Part shown: one piece after another, positions 53,060 through 61,662 of the stretch
Layout: every line of letters begins with the position of its first letter
Position numbering within the stretch: position 1 is the first letter of the stretch
NCBI GenBank assembly: GCA_039925145.1
Contig: JBDSZL010000038.1
Span: forward strand, 62,001-126,000
Source of the DNA: JBDSZL01 sp039925145
Lineage (GTDB): Bacteria; Acidobacteriota; Vicinamibacteria; Vicinamibacterales; SCN-69-37
Length of the DNA stretch: 64,000 nucleotides
Direction: 5' to 3'
Program-made: the position numbers and the translations under genes
Notes under the pieces: model-generated
Seen by the model: only the letters and a program-made list of their open reading frames with translations
Told to the model about the DNA's origin: nothing
Database searches by the model: none

Positions 53060-53884
53060 ATGAACCGACGTGAGTTCGTCACGCGCCTGGCGACCGCGAG
53101 TGCATGCCTCGCGGCAGGCGTATCGACGTCAGCCGACGCGGAGGGCCGCGCCACGACCGGTCTCCAGGAGAAACCCGTGCAGTTCTTTGAGTTGCGCCGC
53201 TACCTGCTGCGGCGCGGTCCTCACCAGGGGATCATCGACGAGTACATGCGGTCTGCCCTGATTCCTGCGATTCAACGCGCGGGTGGTGGTCCGGTGGGTG
53301 CCTTCAACGTGATGATCGGCGCAGAGAGTCCGACGCTTCACGTGCTGATCGTGCACAAGACCCTCGACGGCTTTGCCTCGCTGCCCGACAAGCTGGCCGC
53401 CGACACAGCGTATCGTCAGGCCGGCGCGGCGTATCTGAATGCTGCCGCCACCGACGCGGCCTTTATCCGCATCGAGTCCTCGCTCATGCGTGCGTTCTCT
53501 GGCATGCCATCGCTGGAACTGCCGTTCGGCGGCGGGGAGGCGGGACGGCGCGCGCGTATCTTCGAACTGCGCACGTACGAAAGTCACAGTGAGGAAGCGT
53601 CGAAGAAGAAGATCGAGATGTTCAACAGCGCCGAAATCGCGATCTTCCGGCGCGCGGGCATGATGCCGGTATTCTTTGGAGAGACGCTCGTGGGGCCCAG
53701 ACTGCCCAATCTCACGTACATGCTCGTATACGAGGACATGGCCGCGCACGACAAACAGTGGAGCGCGTTCTCAGCGGATCCGGAATGGCGCAAGTTGTCG
53801 ACCACCCCCGGTCTCACCGATCCCGACATCGTCACCAACATCAGCAACAGCTACCTGCGTCCGACGGCGTACTCCCAGGTCTAA
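53060..53884 (+). CDS. Tat-exported NIPSNAP-family protein
   Basis: 274 residues. A twin-arginine signal (NRREFVTRLATASACLAAG) ends near 27. Two NIPSNAP-like ferredoxin-fold units follow: VQFFELRRYLLRRGPHQGIIDEYM and ARIFELRTYESHSEEASKKK, the second ending YMLVYEDMAAHDKQWSAF. Such proteins are common in Acidobacteria and Planctomycetes; a function is not established. It is preceded by a TATACT box 7 nt before the ATG. Confidence 0.87.
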   Translation: MNRREFVTRLATASACLAAGVSTSADAEGRATTGLQEKPVQFFELRRYLLRRGPHQGIIDEYMRSALIPAIQRAGGGPVGAFNVMIGAESPTLHVLIVHKTLDGFASLPDKLAADTAYRQAGAAYLNAAATDAAFIRIESSLMRAFSGMPSLELPFGGGEAGRRARIFELRTYESHSEEASKKKIEMFNSAEIAIFRRAGMMPVFFGETLVGPRLPNLTYMLVYEDMAAHDKQWSAFSADPEWRKLSTTPGLTDPDIVTNISNSYLRPTAYSQV

Positions 53885-53911
53885 GCCGGACCGCCCCACG
53901 TCCGGCGTCTC

Positions 53912-55285
53912 TCAAGGCCGCAACTTCCTCAGCACGCGATCCTGAATCCAGTGTGAATCCCACCACTCCACGGGATTCACCATCTGGCCGTTGACGAGCA
54001 TCGTGAAGTGCAGATGATCGCCGCCGGCCATACCCGTCATCCCACTCTTGCCAAGTGGTTGGGCCTTCTCGACCATGTCACCAACCTTGACGCTGAACGA
54101 CGACAGATGGGCATACAGGGACTGGACGCCCATGCCGTGATCGACGATCACGCAGTTGCCGTAGATTCCGAGTTCTTGTGCGAAGAGCACCTTGCCACGG
54201 TTGGAGGCTACGACCGGTGTGTTGGCGTAGGAGGCGAGATCGAAGCCCAGGTGCACCTGATGATCGACCTCACGTTCCTGGTAGATGTAGGTGCGCTGAT
54301 CGGCAAACGCCGACTCGGTCGCCGAGTTCGTGAAGGGGAAGAACACGTCGCCCTTCCAGAGCATCTCGTGCGCGGTCTCGGCCGAGACGCTCCGGATCCT
54401 CTCCGCGTTCTTGCGCCGAAGCTCACCATTGAGGACCAGGTACTTGTCGAGCAACGAACCCTCGGGCGTGACTTCCTTGGTGCCCGCCATGATGGCCGGC
54501 ACCACCCGCTCCAGAAATGCATCGTCGAGCTCGATGCGGCTCTTCTTGAACGGCTTCGGAAAGGTGCGGTAATCGAAGGTCGCTCGACCCACGTTGCCGG
54601 CCGTGTCGCGGGCGAACAGCGCGATCGGTGTATCGAGTGGCTGGTCGTAGCGGAGCGCGAAGAACGCGATGCGAAGAGCCGGATCTCCGAGCGCCGCGCC
54701 AGGTAGGTCTGCGCCTGACGCCGGGTAGCCCGGGTACTCGAACTCTCCGACTTTGACCCCCGACTGGACATCGGGCGGCGACACGCGGTACACGACCATC
54801 TCCGAGCCGCCAACATTGACGTAGTGGTAGGTCGACGCGACCGAGACGCGTGGCGGATCGAGCCGGACCTGCACGTCGCGCGTGGCTTGGGCGCTGGCCG
54901 ATCGCAGGCCCATCAAGGTCGGGCGCGACGCGGAAATCACAATCCGGGCCGGCCCCTGCACGATCCCGGGAATGCTTTGGCGTCCCACAGGCCGCGTGAT
55001 GCGTAACCGGTCCGGGCCATCGGGAGTCACCGTCACCCCGCTGCGGCTCGTGTCACCGCCCAGGGAGTACAACTCAGTACTGCTGCCGTTCTGTTCGAAG
55101 GCGATGCGCATCGCCGAGAGGCGTCCGGCGGGTGTGCCCATCACAACCTCGAGCTGCGAGTCGGTGCCGACGACCTGCTGTGGACGGACGATCTCGATTG
55201 TGGGCCCCGCGGCGCGGCCGGCCACGACATAGGTCACTGAAGCAGCCACGAGTAGCAGGACGAGGACCAGGAGCAACTTGCGCAT
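53912..55285 (-). CDS. M23-family (LytM-type) metallopeptidase
   Basis: 457 residues from ATG 55285. One N-terminal transmembrane/signal segment (MRKLLLVLVLLLVAASVTYVV) anchors it. The middle about 300 residues are beta-rich and not recognised. The C-terminal M23 domain has HQVHLGFDLAS, with the zinc His and Asp, and GGDHLHFTMLVNG, with the HxH pair. These enzymes cut peptidoglycan cross-links or activate amidases. A TATCAT box ends 6 nt before the ATG. It is divergent from the gene at 55415. Confidence 0.92.
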   Translation of the reverse strand: MRKLLLVLVLLLVAASVTYVVAGRAAGPTIEIVRPQQVVGTDSQLEVVMGTPAGRLSAMRIAFEQNGSSTELYSLGGDTSRSGVTVTPDGPDRLRITRPVGRQSIPGIVQGPARIVISASRPTLMGLRSASAQATRDVQVRLDPPRVSVASTYHYVNVGGSEMVVYRVSPPDVQSGVKVGEFEYPGYPASGADLPGAALGDPALRIAFFALRYDQPLDTPIALFARDTAGNVGRATFDYRTFPKPFKKSRIELDDAFLERVVPAIMAGTKEVTPEGSLLDKYLVLNGELRRKNAERIRSVSAETAHEMLWKGDVFFPFTNSATESAFADQRTYIYQEREVDHQVHLGFDLASYANTPVVASNRGKVLFAQELGIYGNCVIVDHGMGVQSLYAHLSSFSVKVGDMVEKAQPLGKSGMTGMAGGDHLHFTMLVNGQMVNPVEWWDSHWIQDRVLRKLRP

Positions 55286-55291
55286 CCCGTC

Positions 55292-55297
55292 ATGATA
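55292..55297 (-). promoter_or_regulatory. Candidate -10 of the M23 peptidase gene (leaderless arrangement)
   Basis: TATCAT (5 of 6) on the minus strand, 6 nt before the ATG. No Shine-Dalgarno. Confidence 0.55.
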
Positions 55298-55414
55298 GCG
55301 GGCGAAGCGTTGTTCGGCGGCGGAAGTTTGCACGCGCAGGCTCCACGGCAGCTCCGCCTGTGCAGTAAGCTGGGATCACCTCCCCTGGCCGTGCACGAAT
55401 GACCGGAGCAACGC

Positions 55415-55939
55415 ATGACAGATGAGCAGGGGGCTACCGAGACCGCGGACGAAGAACAACCGACCGAGGCGCAGAAACGGGAGAACGTCGTCCGGTTGGC
55501 GTTTGGTGGCGACGAGAAGCGCTATCAGGAGTTCTGTGATGCGGTCGCCACGGGCGTGCCGGAGAACACGACCGTCATCCTCCGTGGGAGCTCGGTGACC
55601 GGGCGGCGGTGGAAGGACGGGGCTGAGTTCGATGCCGACGGTCCTGGTACGAGCGATCTCGACCTCACGCTGGTCGGCGACGAAGCCGTGAAGCTCTTCA
55701 AGCTCTCGGGCTTCTATGTGCCCGGCGTGCACTCCAGGCCCTTGAGTGAGCACGCGCCAGGAATTGCCCCCGACCTCGTGCCGCTCCGTGAGCACCTGAT
55801 GGAGATGGTGGGACGGCCGGTCAACATCCAGGCCAGCCTCGACGCGGTGATGTACCTGCGGGGCGATATCCTCGGCCAGCCGTACCATGTGCTCATCGAG
55901 AGGGTCGCGGCCGGTGAGCCTGCGGATTCTCAGCTATAA
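55415..55939 (+). CDS. Nucleotidyltransferase-fold protein of unknown function
   Basis: 174 residues; GGAG lies 6-7 nt before the ATG. Residues 54-60 (VILRGSS) and 79-86 (TSDLDLTL) resemble the GS and DxD elements of minimal nucleotidyltransferases, with an unusually long 20-residue insert between them. A third acidic residue is not obvious. The first 25 residues are acidic and probably disordered. It overlaps the next gene by 26 bp, so the two are likely coupled. It may be an inactive or specialised NTase; the substrate is unknown. Confidence 0.65.
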   Translation: MTDEQGATETADEEQPTEAQKRENVVRLAFGGDEKRYQEFCDAVATGVPENTTVILRGSSVTGRRWKDGAEFDADGPGTSDLDLTLVGDEAVKLFKLSGFYVPGVHSRPLSEHAPGIAPDLVPLREHLMEMVGRPVNIQASLDAVMYLRGDILGQPYHVLIERVAAGEPADSQL

Positions 55940-56660
55940 CATCTGCCGCGGCGGACGCGGCCGCGAGGATCGGATCGCCCAGGTCATCGGGGCGACCGAC
56001 GCGGACCTCGTCGTGCTGCAGGAGGCAACCAGTGCCGAGGTGGTGGCGCGCATTGCCGCACGTCTCGGATACGCGCAGCATGGCGCGAGACCGGGGGAGT
56101 CGCTCGCCTTCATCAGCCGGCTGCCAGTCGCTCATCACGCCTGGCATAAGCCTCGTCGATCGCGACATGCGTTTCTGGAAATCGTGCCCGTCGGCGACGC
56201 GTTCAGGGTCTTCGGACTGCACCTGAGCGCGGTCCACGCGGCGTGGACGGAACGCCGGCGCGTGCGTGAGCTCCGGGCCCTGGTGCAGGCTATCGGGCAA
56301 CACCAGCACGGATTCCACATGCTGCTCGGCGACTTCAATACACTGGCGCCGAATGAGCCGCTGAACGTCTGGGCGCTGCCGGCACGCCTGCAGGTGCTCG
56401 TGTGGATGAGCGGCGGACGCATCCGGTGGCGCACCATCCAGAGCATTCTCGACGCCGGCTACGTCGACGGATTTCGAATGCGACATCCCGACGTGCAGGG
56501 CCTCACCTTTCCCACCTGGAGCCCGCACGTGCGTCTCGATTACGCCTTCGTGCCGACGCCGTTCGTCTCCCGGCTGCTGAGTTGTGAAGTTGTCAGGGAT
56601 CCAGCTACGCGTGACGCCTCGGATCACTTCCCGCTGTTGAGTGAGATCGACCCGCAGTGA
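55914..56660 (+). CDS. Endonuclease/exonuclease/phosphatase (EEP) family protein
   Basis: 248 residues from GTG 55914. The fold motifs are present: LRILSYNICRGG (Asn9), VVLQEAT (Glu), HMLLGDFNTLAPN (Asp and Asn near 137-141), and the C-terminal SDHFPLLSEI (Asp-His). EEP enzymes are Mg-dependent phosphodiesterases or nucleases; there is no signal peptide, so this one is cytosolic. It overlaps the NTase-like gene by 26 bp, and an ABC ATPase follows 37 bp on. Confidence 0.88.
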   Translation: MSLRILSYNICRGGRGREDRIAQVIGATDADLVVLQEATSAEVVARIAARLGYAQHGARPGESLAFISRLPVAHHAWHKPRRSRHAFLEIVPVGDAFRVFGLHLSAVHAAWTERRRVRELRALVQAIGQHQHGFHMLLGDFNTLAPNEPLNVWALPARLQVLVWMSGGRIRWRTIQSILDAGYVDGFRMRHPDVQGLTFPTWSPHVRLDYAFVPTPFVSRLLSCEVVRDPATRDASDHFPLLSEIDPQ

Positions 56661-56697
56661 TGCCTGCGGCGCGGTCTGTTATCCTCGTCCGAATCTC

Positions 56698-57522
56698 GTG
56701 ACTGCACCACTGCTGCACTACCGTAACGTGAGCGTCTACCGTGGCGAGCGACTGGCCCTGGACCGGGTCTCGCTGAGCATTGCGGCCGGAGAGCACGTCG
56801 CCATTCTTGGGCCTAACGGTTGCGGCAAGTCGACCCTCATCAAGACGATGACGCGCGAGTGTTACCCGTCGTCGAGACAGGGGCCGTACGAGTTTCAGAT
56901 TCTTGGCGAAGAGCGGTGGGATGTCACCACTCTGCGATCCATGCTCGGCATCGTCACCAACGATCTGGTGGATCGATGCGTGCGGGGCATCACGGGCGAC
57001 TTCGCGTCGGATTTCAAGAACGCCGTGACGGGTCGAGACACCATTCTGTCCGGGTTCTTTTCGAGCGTCGGAGTCTGGTCGCACCATCAGGTCACGCCGG
57101 AGATGGCCCGGAAGGCCGACGCGATCCTGGGGCGTCTCGAGATCGAACACGTGGCCGAGCGCCGGCTCGATGAGTTGTCTTCCGGGGAGGCGCGGCGAGT
57201 GGTCATAGGTCGCGCGCTGGTGCATGAGCCCGCGGCACTCGTGCTCGACGAGCCGACCAACAGCCTGGACATGCGGGCGGCGCATGAGCTGGGCGAAAGC
57301 ATCCGCACGATCGCGCAGGCTGGCACGGCCATCGTGCTCGTGACACATCACCTGCCCGACATCATCCCCGAGATCGATCGCGTGATCCTGATGCGAGAGG
57401 GAACGCTGGTGAACGACGGACGGAAGGCGGACATCCTCACGTCGGCCGCGCTGTCCGACCTGTTCGGGCTGCCTCTCGAGGTGACCGAGCGCGACGGCTA
57501 CTACAGCCATCGGTGGCGCTGA
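56698..57522 (+). CDS. ABC transporter-type ATPase without adjacent permease (ModF-like)
   Basis: 274 residues from GTG 56698. Walker A GPNGCGKST (38-46), signature LSSGEARRVVIGRAL (about 160-174), Walker B ALVLDEPTNSLD and the THH switch are intact. The order and the extended segment after Walker A fit the ModF/YlmA group of stand-alone ATPases. No permease or binding protein is next to it, so it may have a non-transport role or a partner elsewhere. It is convergent with kdgK, 38 bp away. Confidence 0.88.
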   Translation: MTAPLLHYRNVSVYRGERLALDRVSLSIAAGEHVAILGPNGCGKSTLIKTMTRECYPSSRQGPYEFQILGEERWDVTTLRSMLGIVTNDLVDRCVRGITGDFASDFKNAVTGRDTILSGFFSSVGVWSHHQVTPEMARKADAILGRLEIEHVAERRLDELSSGEARRVVIGRALVHEPAALVLDEPTNSLDMRAAHELGESIRTIAQAGTAIVLVTHHLPDIIPEIDRVILMREGTLVNDGRKADILTSAALSDLFGLPLEVTERDGYYSHRWR

Positions 57523-57560
57523 GAGCCGCCTGCCCTGTCGAGCCGCAGGCGCCTTTCGGC

Positions 57561-58586
57561 CTAGCGCTGCACGCGGCCCGACGCGTCTCCGCCGGCGAGT
57601 CGATCGACCTCTTCTACCGTCACGCGGTTGAAATCACCCGGAATCGTCTGCTTCAGGGCACTCGCCGCGATGGCAAAACGGAGGGCTGCCGGTCCGCCGC
57701 GACCGGTGACCAGCCCGTAGATCAATCCTGCAGCGAAGGCGTCGCCGCCCCCGATGCGATCCACCAGGCGCACATCGTAGTGCTGGCCGGTGACGAACTC
57801 CCCCGCAGCGTGGTCGTAGAGCGCAGCGCTCCACCCGTTGTCGCTGGCGGAGAGACTTTCGCGGAGCGTGATGGCGACCATGGCCACACCCAGCGTCTCG
57901 CTCAATTCGCGCGCGGCCGCGCGGTACCCCTCGAGGGCGAGCGCACCGGTCGTGACATTCGTATCGGTGACCTGAATGCCCAGTGTCGCCTGCAGATCCT
58001 CCTCATTCGCGATGACGAGGTCGACGCCGGTCACGAGAGGACGCATGACGGCCTGGGCCTGGGTCTCCGTCCACAGCTTGCGCCGGAAGTTGAGGTCGAC
58101 GCTGACACGCGCACCGGCGTGGCGCGCTGCGGCAATAGCGGCTTGCGTGCATGCCGTGCCCCGGCTTCCGAGGGCGGGAGTGATTCCGGTGACGTGCAGC
58201 CAGCCGGCGTCGGCCATCACGCCGGCCCAGTCGACCGCGTCGGGCTCGAGCTCGCTGATGGCCGAGTGCGCGCGATCGTAGAGCACCGTTGACGGGCGTT
58301 GACTGGCACCCGCCTCGGTGAAGTAGACCCCCAGACGGCTGCCGCCGCGCAGGATGGCCTCCGTGCGGACTCCTTCTGCTCGAAGCGCGCGGATGGCCGC
58401 GTCGCCAAGACCGTTCTGGGGCAGACGTGTCAGGTACCAGCTGTCGAGGCCCAGCGTGGCGAGACTGACTGCGACATTGGCCTCGCCGCCGCCGAATGTC
58501 GCGTGGAGGCTTGGCGACTGTAGCAGCCGCTCGAATCCAGGCGGACTCAGCCTGAGCATGATCTCGCCGAACGTCACCACCTTCAC
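57561..58586 (-). CDS. kdgK: 2-keto-3-deoxygluconate kinase (PfkB family)
   Basis: 341 residues from GTG 58586, overlapping the eda stop (GTGA). The N-terminus VVTFGEIMLRLSPPGFERLLQ with GGGEANVAVSLATLG is typical of KdgK; the PfkB C-terminal motif DRIGGGDAFAAG with the catalytic Asp is near 275-286. It phosphorylates KDG to KDPG, which the adjacent Eda cleaves. Together with the ExuT-like transporter and the dehydrogenase across the divergent gap it points to uronate breakdown. Confidence 0.92.
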   Translation of the reverse strand: MKVVTFGEIMLRLSPPGFERLLQSPSLHATFGGGEANVAVSLATLGLDSWYLTRLPQNGLGDAAIRALRAEGVRTEAILRGGSRLGVYFTEAGASQRPSTVLYDRAHSAISELEPDAVDWAGVMADAGWLHVTGITPALGSRGTACTQAAIAAARHAGARVSVDLNFRRKLWTETQAQAVMRPLVTGVDLVIANEEDLQATLGIQVTDTNVTTGALALEGYRAAARELSETLGVAMVAITLRESLSASDNGWSAALYDHAAGEFVTGQHYDVRLVDRIGGGDAFAAGLIYGLVTGRGGPAALRFAIAASALKQTIPGDFNRVTVEEVDRLAGGDASGRVQR

Positions 58587-59242
58587 GATCGGCCTGCCTT
58601 GGCCTCGGCGACATCGGCAATCAGCCGGGTCGCGCGGTCTCTGATGACGGCGTAATTGCCAGCCGCAATCGCCGCTTTATCGAGCAGGGCGCCGCCGATG
58701 CCTACGGCGACAGCGCCCGCGCGAATCCACTCGGCGGCATTCTCGAGGGAGACGCCGCCCGTGGGCATGAGTTTCAGCTGAGGCAAGGGACCGTGAATGT
58801 CCTTGAGAAAACCCGGCCCGAGGGACGTCGCCGGAAAGACCTTGACGATCCTGGCTCCGGCCGTGAATGCGGTGAAGATCTCCGTCGGAGTGAAACAACC
58901 GGGCATCACGGGCACCCGCCGGTCGACGCAGACCCGGATGACATCGCGCTGCAGCACGGGCGTGACAATGAACGTCGCGCCGGCGTCGAGAGCGCTGATG
59001 GCGGTTGCCGCGTCGAGAACGGTGCCGGCGCCCAGTCTGAATCCAGCCGGCAGCGTCGGTGCAATCTGCGCGATCAATCCAATCGCTCCAGGCACCGACA
59101 TGGTGATTTCGAGGGCGCGGACGCCTCCCTCGAGTAGTGCATCGACAATGCCGCGCACGTGCGACGCCTCGTTGAGCCGAATGATCGCCACGACGCCGGT
59201 GCGCTCCACGAGGTCGAGAGTCTCCTGAGAGGAAGAGGCCAT
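58583..59242 (-). CDS. eda: 2-dehydro-3-deoxyphosphogluconate (KDPG) aldolase
   Basis: 219 residues from ATG 59242, chosen because it follows AAAGGA and matches the family start; the longer frame runs into the divergent gene region. Class I aldolase motifs: ALEITMSVPGA (Glu), LGAGTVLDAA, GCFTPTEIFTA and ARIVKVFPAT with the Schiff-base Lys near 134. It splits KDPG to pyruvate and glyceraldehyde 3-phosphate. First gene of the eda-kdgK pair. Confidence 0.95.
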   Translation of the reverse strand: MASSSQETLDLVERTGVVAIIRLNEASHVRGIVDALLEGGVRALEITMSVPGAIGLIAQIAPTLPAGFRLGAGTVLDAATAISALDAGATFIVTPVLQRDVIRVCVDRRVPVMPGCFTPTEIFTAFTAGARIVKVFPATSLGPGFLKDIHGPLPQLKLMPTGGVSLENAAEWIRAGAVAVGIGGALLDKAAIAAGNYAVIRDRATRLIADVAEAKAGRS

Positions 59243-59296
59243 GAGTCCTTTCGTCGGGGATCGCTGCGTCAGCTGCCAGCGATGCGCCCGCACGAG

Positions 59297-59324
59297 ATTA
59301 TCCGGGCGCCGGAGTCGCGCGCAA
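59297..59324 (-). promoter_or_regulatory. Candidate promoter of eda-kdgK
   Basis: On the minus strand TTGCGC (59324-59319), 16 bp, GATAAT (59302-59297). The -10 matches 5 of 6, the -35 3 of 6. The leader would be about 48 nt with a Shine-Dalgarno, so this unit is not leaderless. Confidence 0.4.
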
Positions 59325-59402
59325 GCCAGTCGCGAGCTGGCATATGATGGCGCCTCAGTCAGGGGCATGGCACGCCCGTTCACGTGCCGCGGAGTTCGTG
59401 CG

Positions 59403-60176
59403 ATGGGTCACTCACCATTCGATTTGTCCGGCCGCGTCGCGGTCGTCATCGGCGGCACCAGCGGCATCGGGCGCACGCTTGCATTGGGCCTCGCCGACGC
59501 GGGAGCCGACGTGGTGGCCACAGGCCGCCGCGAAGCCCACGTGGAGGCCGTCGCTGCGGAGATCGAGGGGCGGGGCCGCCGGACACTGCGCGTGGCGACC
59601 GATGTCGAGCGGACCGAGTCGGTCGATGCGCTGCTTGCCGCGTGCGTGGAGGCGTTCGGCCAGGTGCACATCGCGGTTGTCGCGGCTGGTGTCACCAAGC
59701 GGATGGCCACCCGCGCGATGCGAGACCAGGACTGGGCGCAGATCATCGGCATCAACCTGACTGGCACGATGCGGGCCTGCCGCACCTTTGGCGGCCACAT
59801 GGTGGATCGGGGCTACGGCCGCATCGTGACCGTAGGATCGCTGTCGTCGTATGTCGGACTGCTCGAGGTGGCGGCGTACACGGCAAGCAAGGCCGGAGTC
59901 GCCGGCCTCACACGCGCGCTCGCGGTGGAATGGGCGCCGCACGGGGTCACCGTCAACGGGCTGGCGCCCGGCGTGTTTCGCACCGACCTCAATGCCGCAT
60001 TGCTCGACTCACCACGCGGTCAGGAATTCCTGATGCGCACGCCGATGCGTCGATTCGGACAACTCGATGAGCTGGTCGGCGCCACCGTGTTCCTCGCGTC
60101 GGACGCCGCGGCCTTCGTGACCGGACACATGCTGGCGGTCGACGGCGGTTTTCTCGCGAGCGGCGTCAACCAGTAA
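59403..60176 (+). CDS. SDR-family dehydrogenase, gluconate/2-deoxygluconate dehydrogenase-like
   Basis: 257 residues from ATG 59403 (GGAG 8 nt upstream). Rossmann NAD(P) motif GGTSGIGRTLA (17-27) and the catalytic YxxxK, Tyr159/Lys163 in YTASKAG, are present, with GFLASGVNQ at the end. It is closest in pattern to KduD/Ga5DH oxidoreductases that interconvert keto-gluconates. Its place between eda and ExuT suggests a step feeding KDG, but substrate is inference. A TATGAT at 59343-59348 is a possible -10. Confidence 0.85.
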   Translation: MGHSPFDLSGRVAVVIGGTSGIGRTLALGLADAGADVVATGRREAHVEAVAAEIEGRGRRTLRVATDVERTESVDALLAACVEAFGQVHIAVVAAGVTKRMATRAMRDQDWAQIIGINLTGTMRACRTFGGHMVDRGYGRIVTVGSLSSYVGLLEVAAYTASKAGVAGLTRALAVEWAPHGVTVNGLAPGVFRTDLNAALLDSPRGQEFLMRTPMRRFGQLDELVGATVFLASDAAAFVTGHMLAVDGGFLASGVNQ

Positions 60177-60221
60177 CGCAACGCGCCGGCCCCAGCCAGG
60201 CCGGTCAGATGGGAGTGTTCG

Positions 60222-61544
60222 ATGCCGGGTGCGCAGCAGCCACGCGTGGGGTACGTCCGCTGGATCATTTGCGCGCTGCTGTTCCTGGCCGCGACAATCA
60301 ACTACATCGATCGCCAGGTCATCGGCATCCTCAAGCCGACGCTTCAAGCGGAGTTCAGCTGGACCGAGATCGACTACGCCAACATCGTCTTTGCCTTTCA
60401 GCTCGCCTACGCCATCGGATTCATCGCAGCGGGTCGCCTGATCGACCGCATCGGCACACGCGCCGGATTTGCCCTCGCGCTGATCATCTGGAGTCTGGCC
60501 GCGATGCTGCACGCCGAGGCGCCAGCACTCGGTCCGGTGGCGGCGATGGTGCTGGGCTGGTTGGGTCTCGGGTACAGCACGAACGTCGCCGGGTTCATGT
60601 TCGTTCGGTTCCTGCTGGGGATCGGCGAGTCTGGCAACTTCCCGGCCGCCATCAAGACGGTCGCCGAGTGGTTCCCGAAGCGCGAACGTGCGCTGGCGAC
60701 CGGAGTTTTCAACTCGGGCACGAACGTCGGCGCGCTGGTGACGCCGCTGGTCGTGCCCTTCATCACGTACTCGTACGGGTGGTACTGGGCCTTCATCGCC
60801 ACAGGCATTGTTGGATTCGTCTGGTTGGCCGCCTGGCTCGTCCTCTACCACCCGCCGGAGCAGCATCCGCGGATCACGCCGGCTGAGCTGGCGCTTATCC
60901 GCAGCGACGTACCAGATGCGGTCACGCCTGTCCCATGGCGGAAGCTGATCGGCTACCGGCAGACGTGGGCGTTCATGATCGGCAAGTTCCTCACCGACCC
61001 GATCTGGTGGCTCTACCTCTTCTGGATTCCTGATTTTCTGAGCCGTACGTACGGGCTCGATCTGCGAAACATCGGCTACCCGCTCGTGGCGATCTATCTG
61101 GCGGCCGACGTAGGCAGCATCGGCGGCGGCTGGCTTTCCTCGTGGTTTCTCGGGTGGGGCTGGTCGCTGAACCGGGCGCGTAAGGGCGCGATGCTGGTGA
61201 TGGCGCTTGCCGTCGTGCCCGTCATGTTCGTGGCCGGCGTGGCCAACCTGTGGGTGGCCGTGGCCGTGATCGGTCTGGCGACCGCGGCACACCAGGGCTG
61301 GTCGGCCAACCTGTTCACGCTGACCTCCGACATGTTTCCGCGTCAGGCGATTGGGTCCGTCGTCGGACTGGGCGGCATGTCGGGTGCGATCGGCGGGATG
61401 CTCATTGCCAAGCTGACGGGCTACATCCTCGAGTCGACCGGCAGTTACCTGCTGATTTTTGCCATGGCAGGCAGCGGGTACCTCGTGGCTCTCGGCATCA
61501 TCCATCTGCTCGTGCCGCGCCTGAAGCCGATCCATTTCGAGTAA
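60222..61544 (+). CDS. MFS transporter of the hexuronate (ExuT/ACS) family
   Basis: 440 residues with about 12 hydrophobic segments. The first is WIICALLFLAATINYIDRQVIGIL, as in ExuT, followed by FRFLLGIGESGNFPAAIKTVAEWFP-type motifs (RFLLGIGESGNFPAAIK). ExuT imports galacturonate and glucuronate with protons. GGGAG lies 6 nt before the ATG. It is 45 bp after the SDR gene. No uronate isomerase or dehydratase genes are in the window, so the pathway must be completed elsewhere. Confidence 0.88.
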   Translation: MPGAQQPRVGYVRWIICALLFLAATINYIDRQVIGILKPTLQAEFSWTEIDYANIVFAFQLAYAIGFIAAGRLIDRIGTRAGFALALIIWSLAAMLHAEAPALGPVAAMVLGWLGLGYSTNVAGFMFVRFLLGIGESGNFPAAIKTVAEWFPKRERALATGVFNSGTNVGALVTPLVVPFITYSYGWYWAFIATGIVGFVWLAAWLVLYHPPEQHPRITPAELALIRSDVPDAVTPVPWRKLIGYRQTWAFMIGKFLTDPIWWLYLFWIPDFLSRTYGLDLRNIGYPLVAIYLAADVGSIGGGWLSSWFLGWGWSLNRARKGAMLVMALAVVPVMFVAGVANLWVAVAVIGLATAAHQGWSANLFTLTSDMFPRQAIGSVVGLGGMSGAIGGMLIAKLTGYILESTGSYLLIFAMAGSGYLVALGIIHLLVPRLKPIHFE

Positions 61545-61662
61545 GGGAGCCGGCTCGACCGAGTGCTGAACATTGGGTCTTCGGGGCCTCTCGCCGATGC
61601 TCACGCCGACGCAGATTCAGGGAACGCTGACGTTGCGCTCGTAGTGGGGGGGACGCCGCCAA

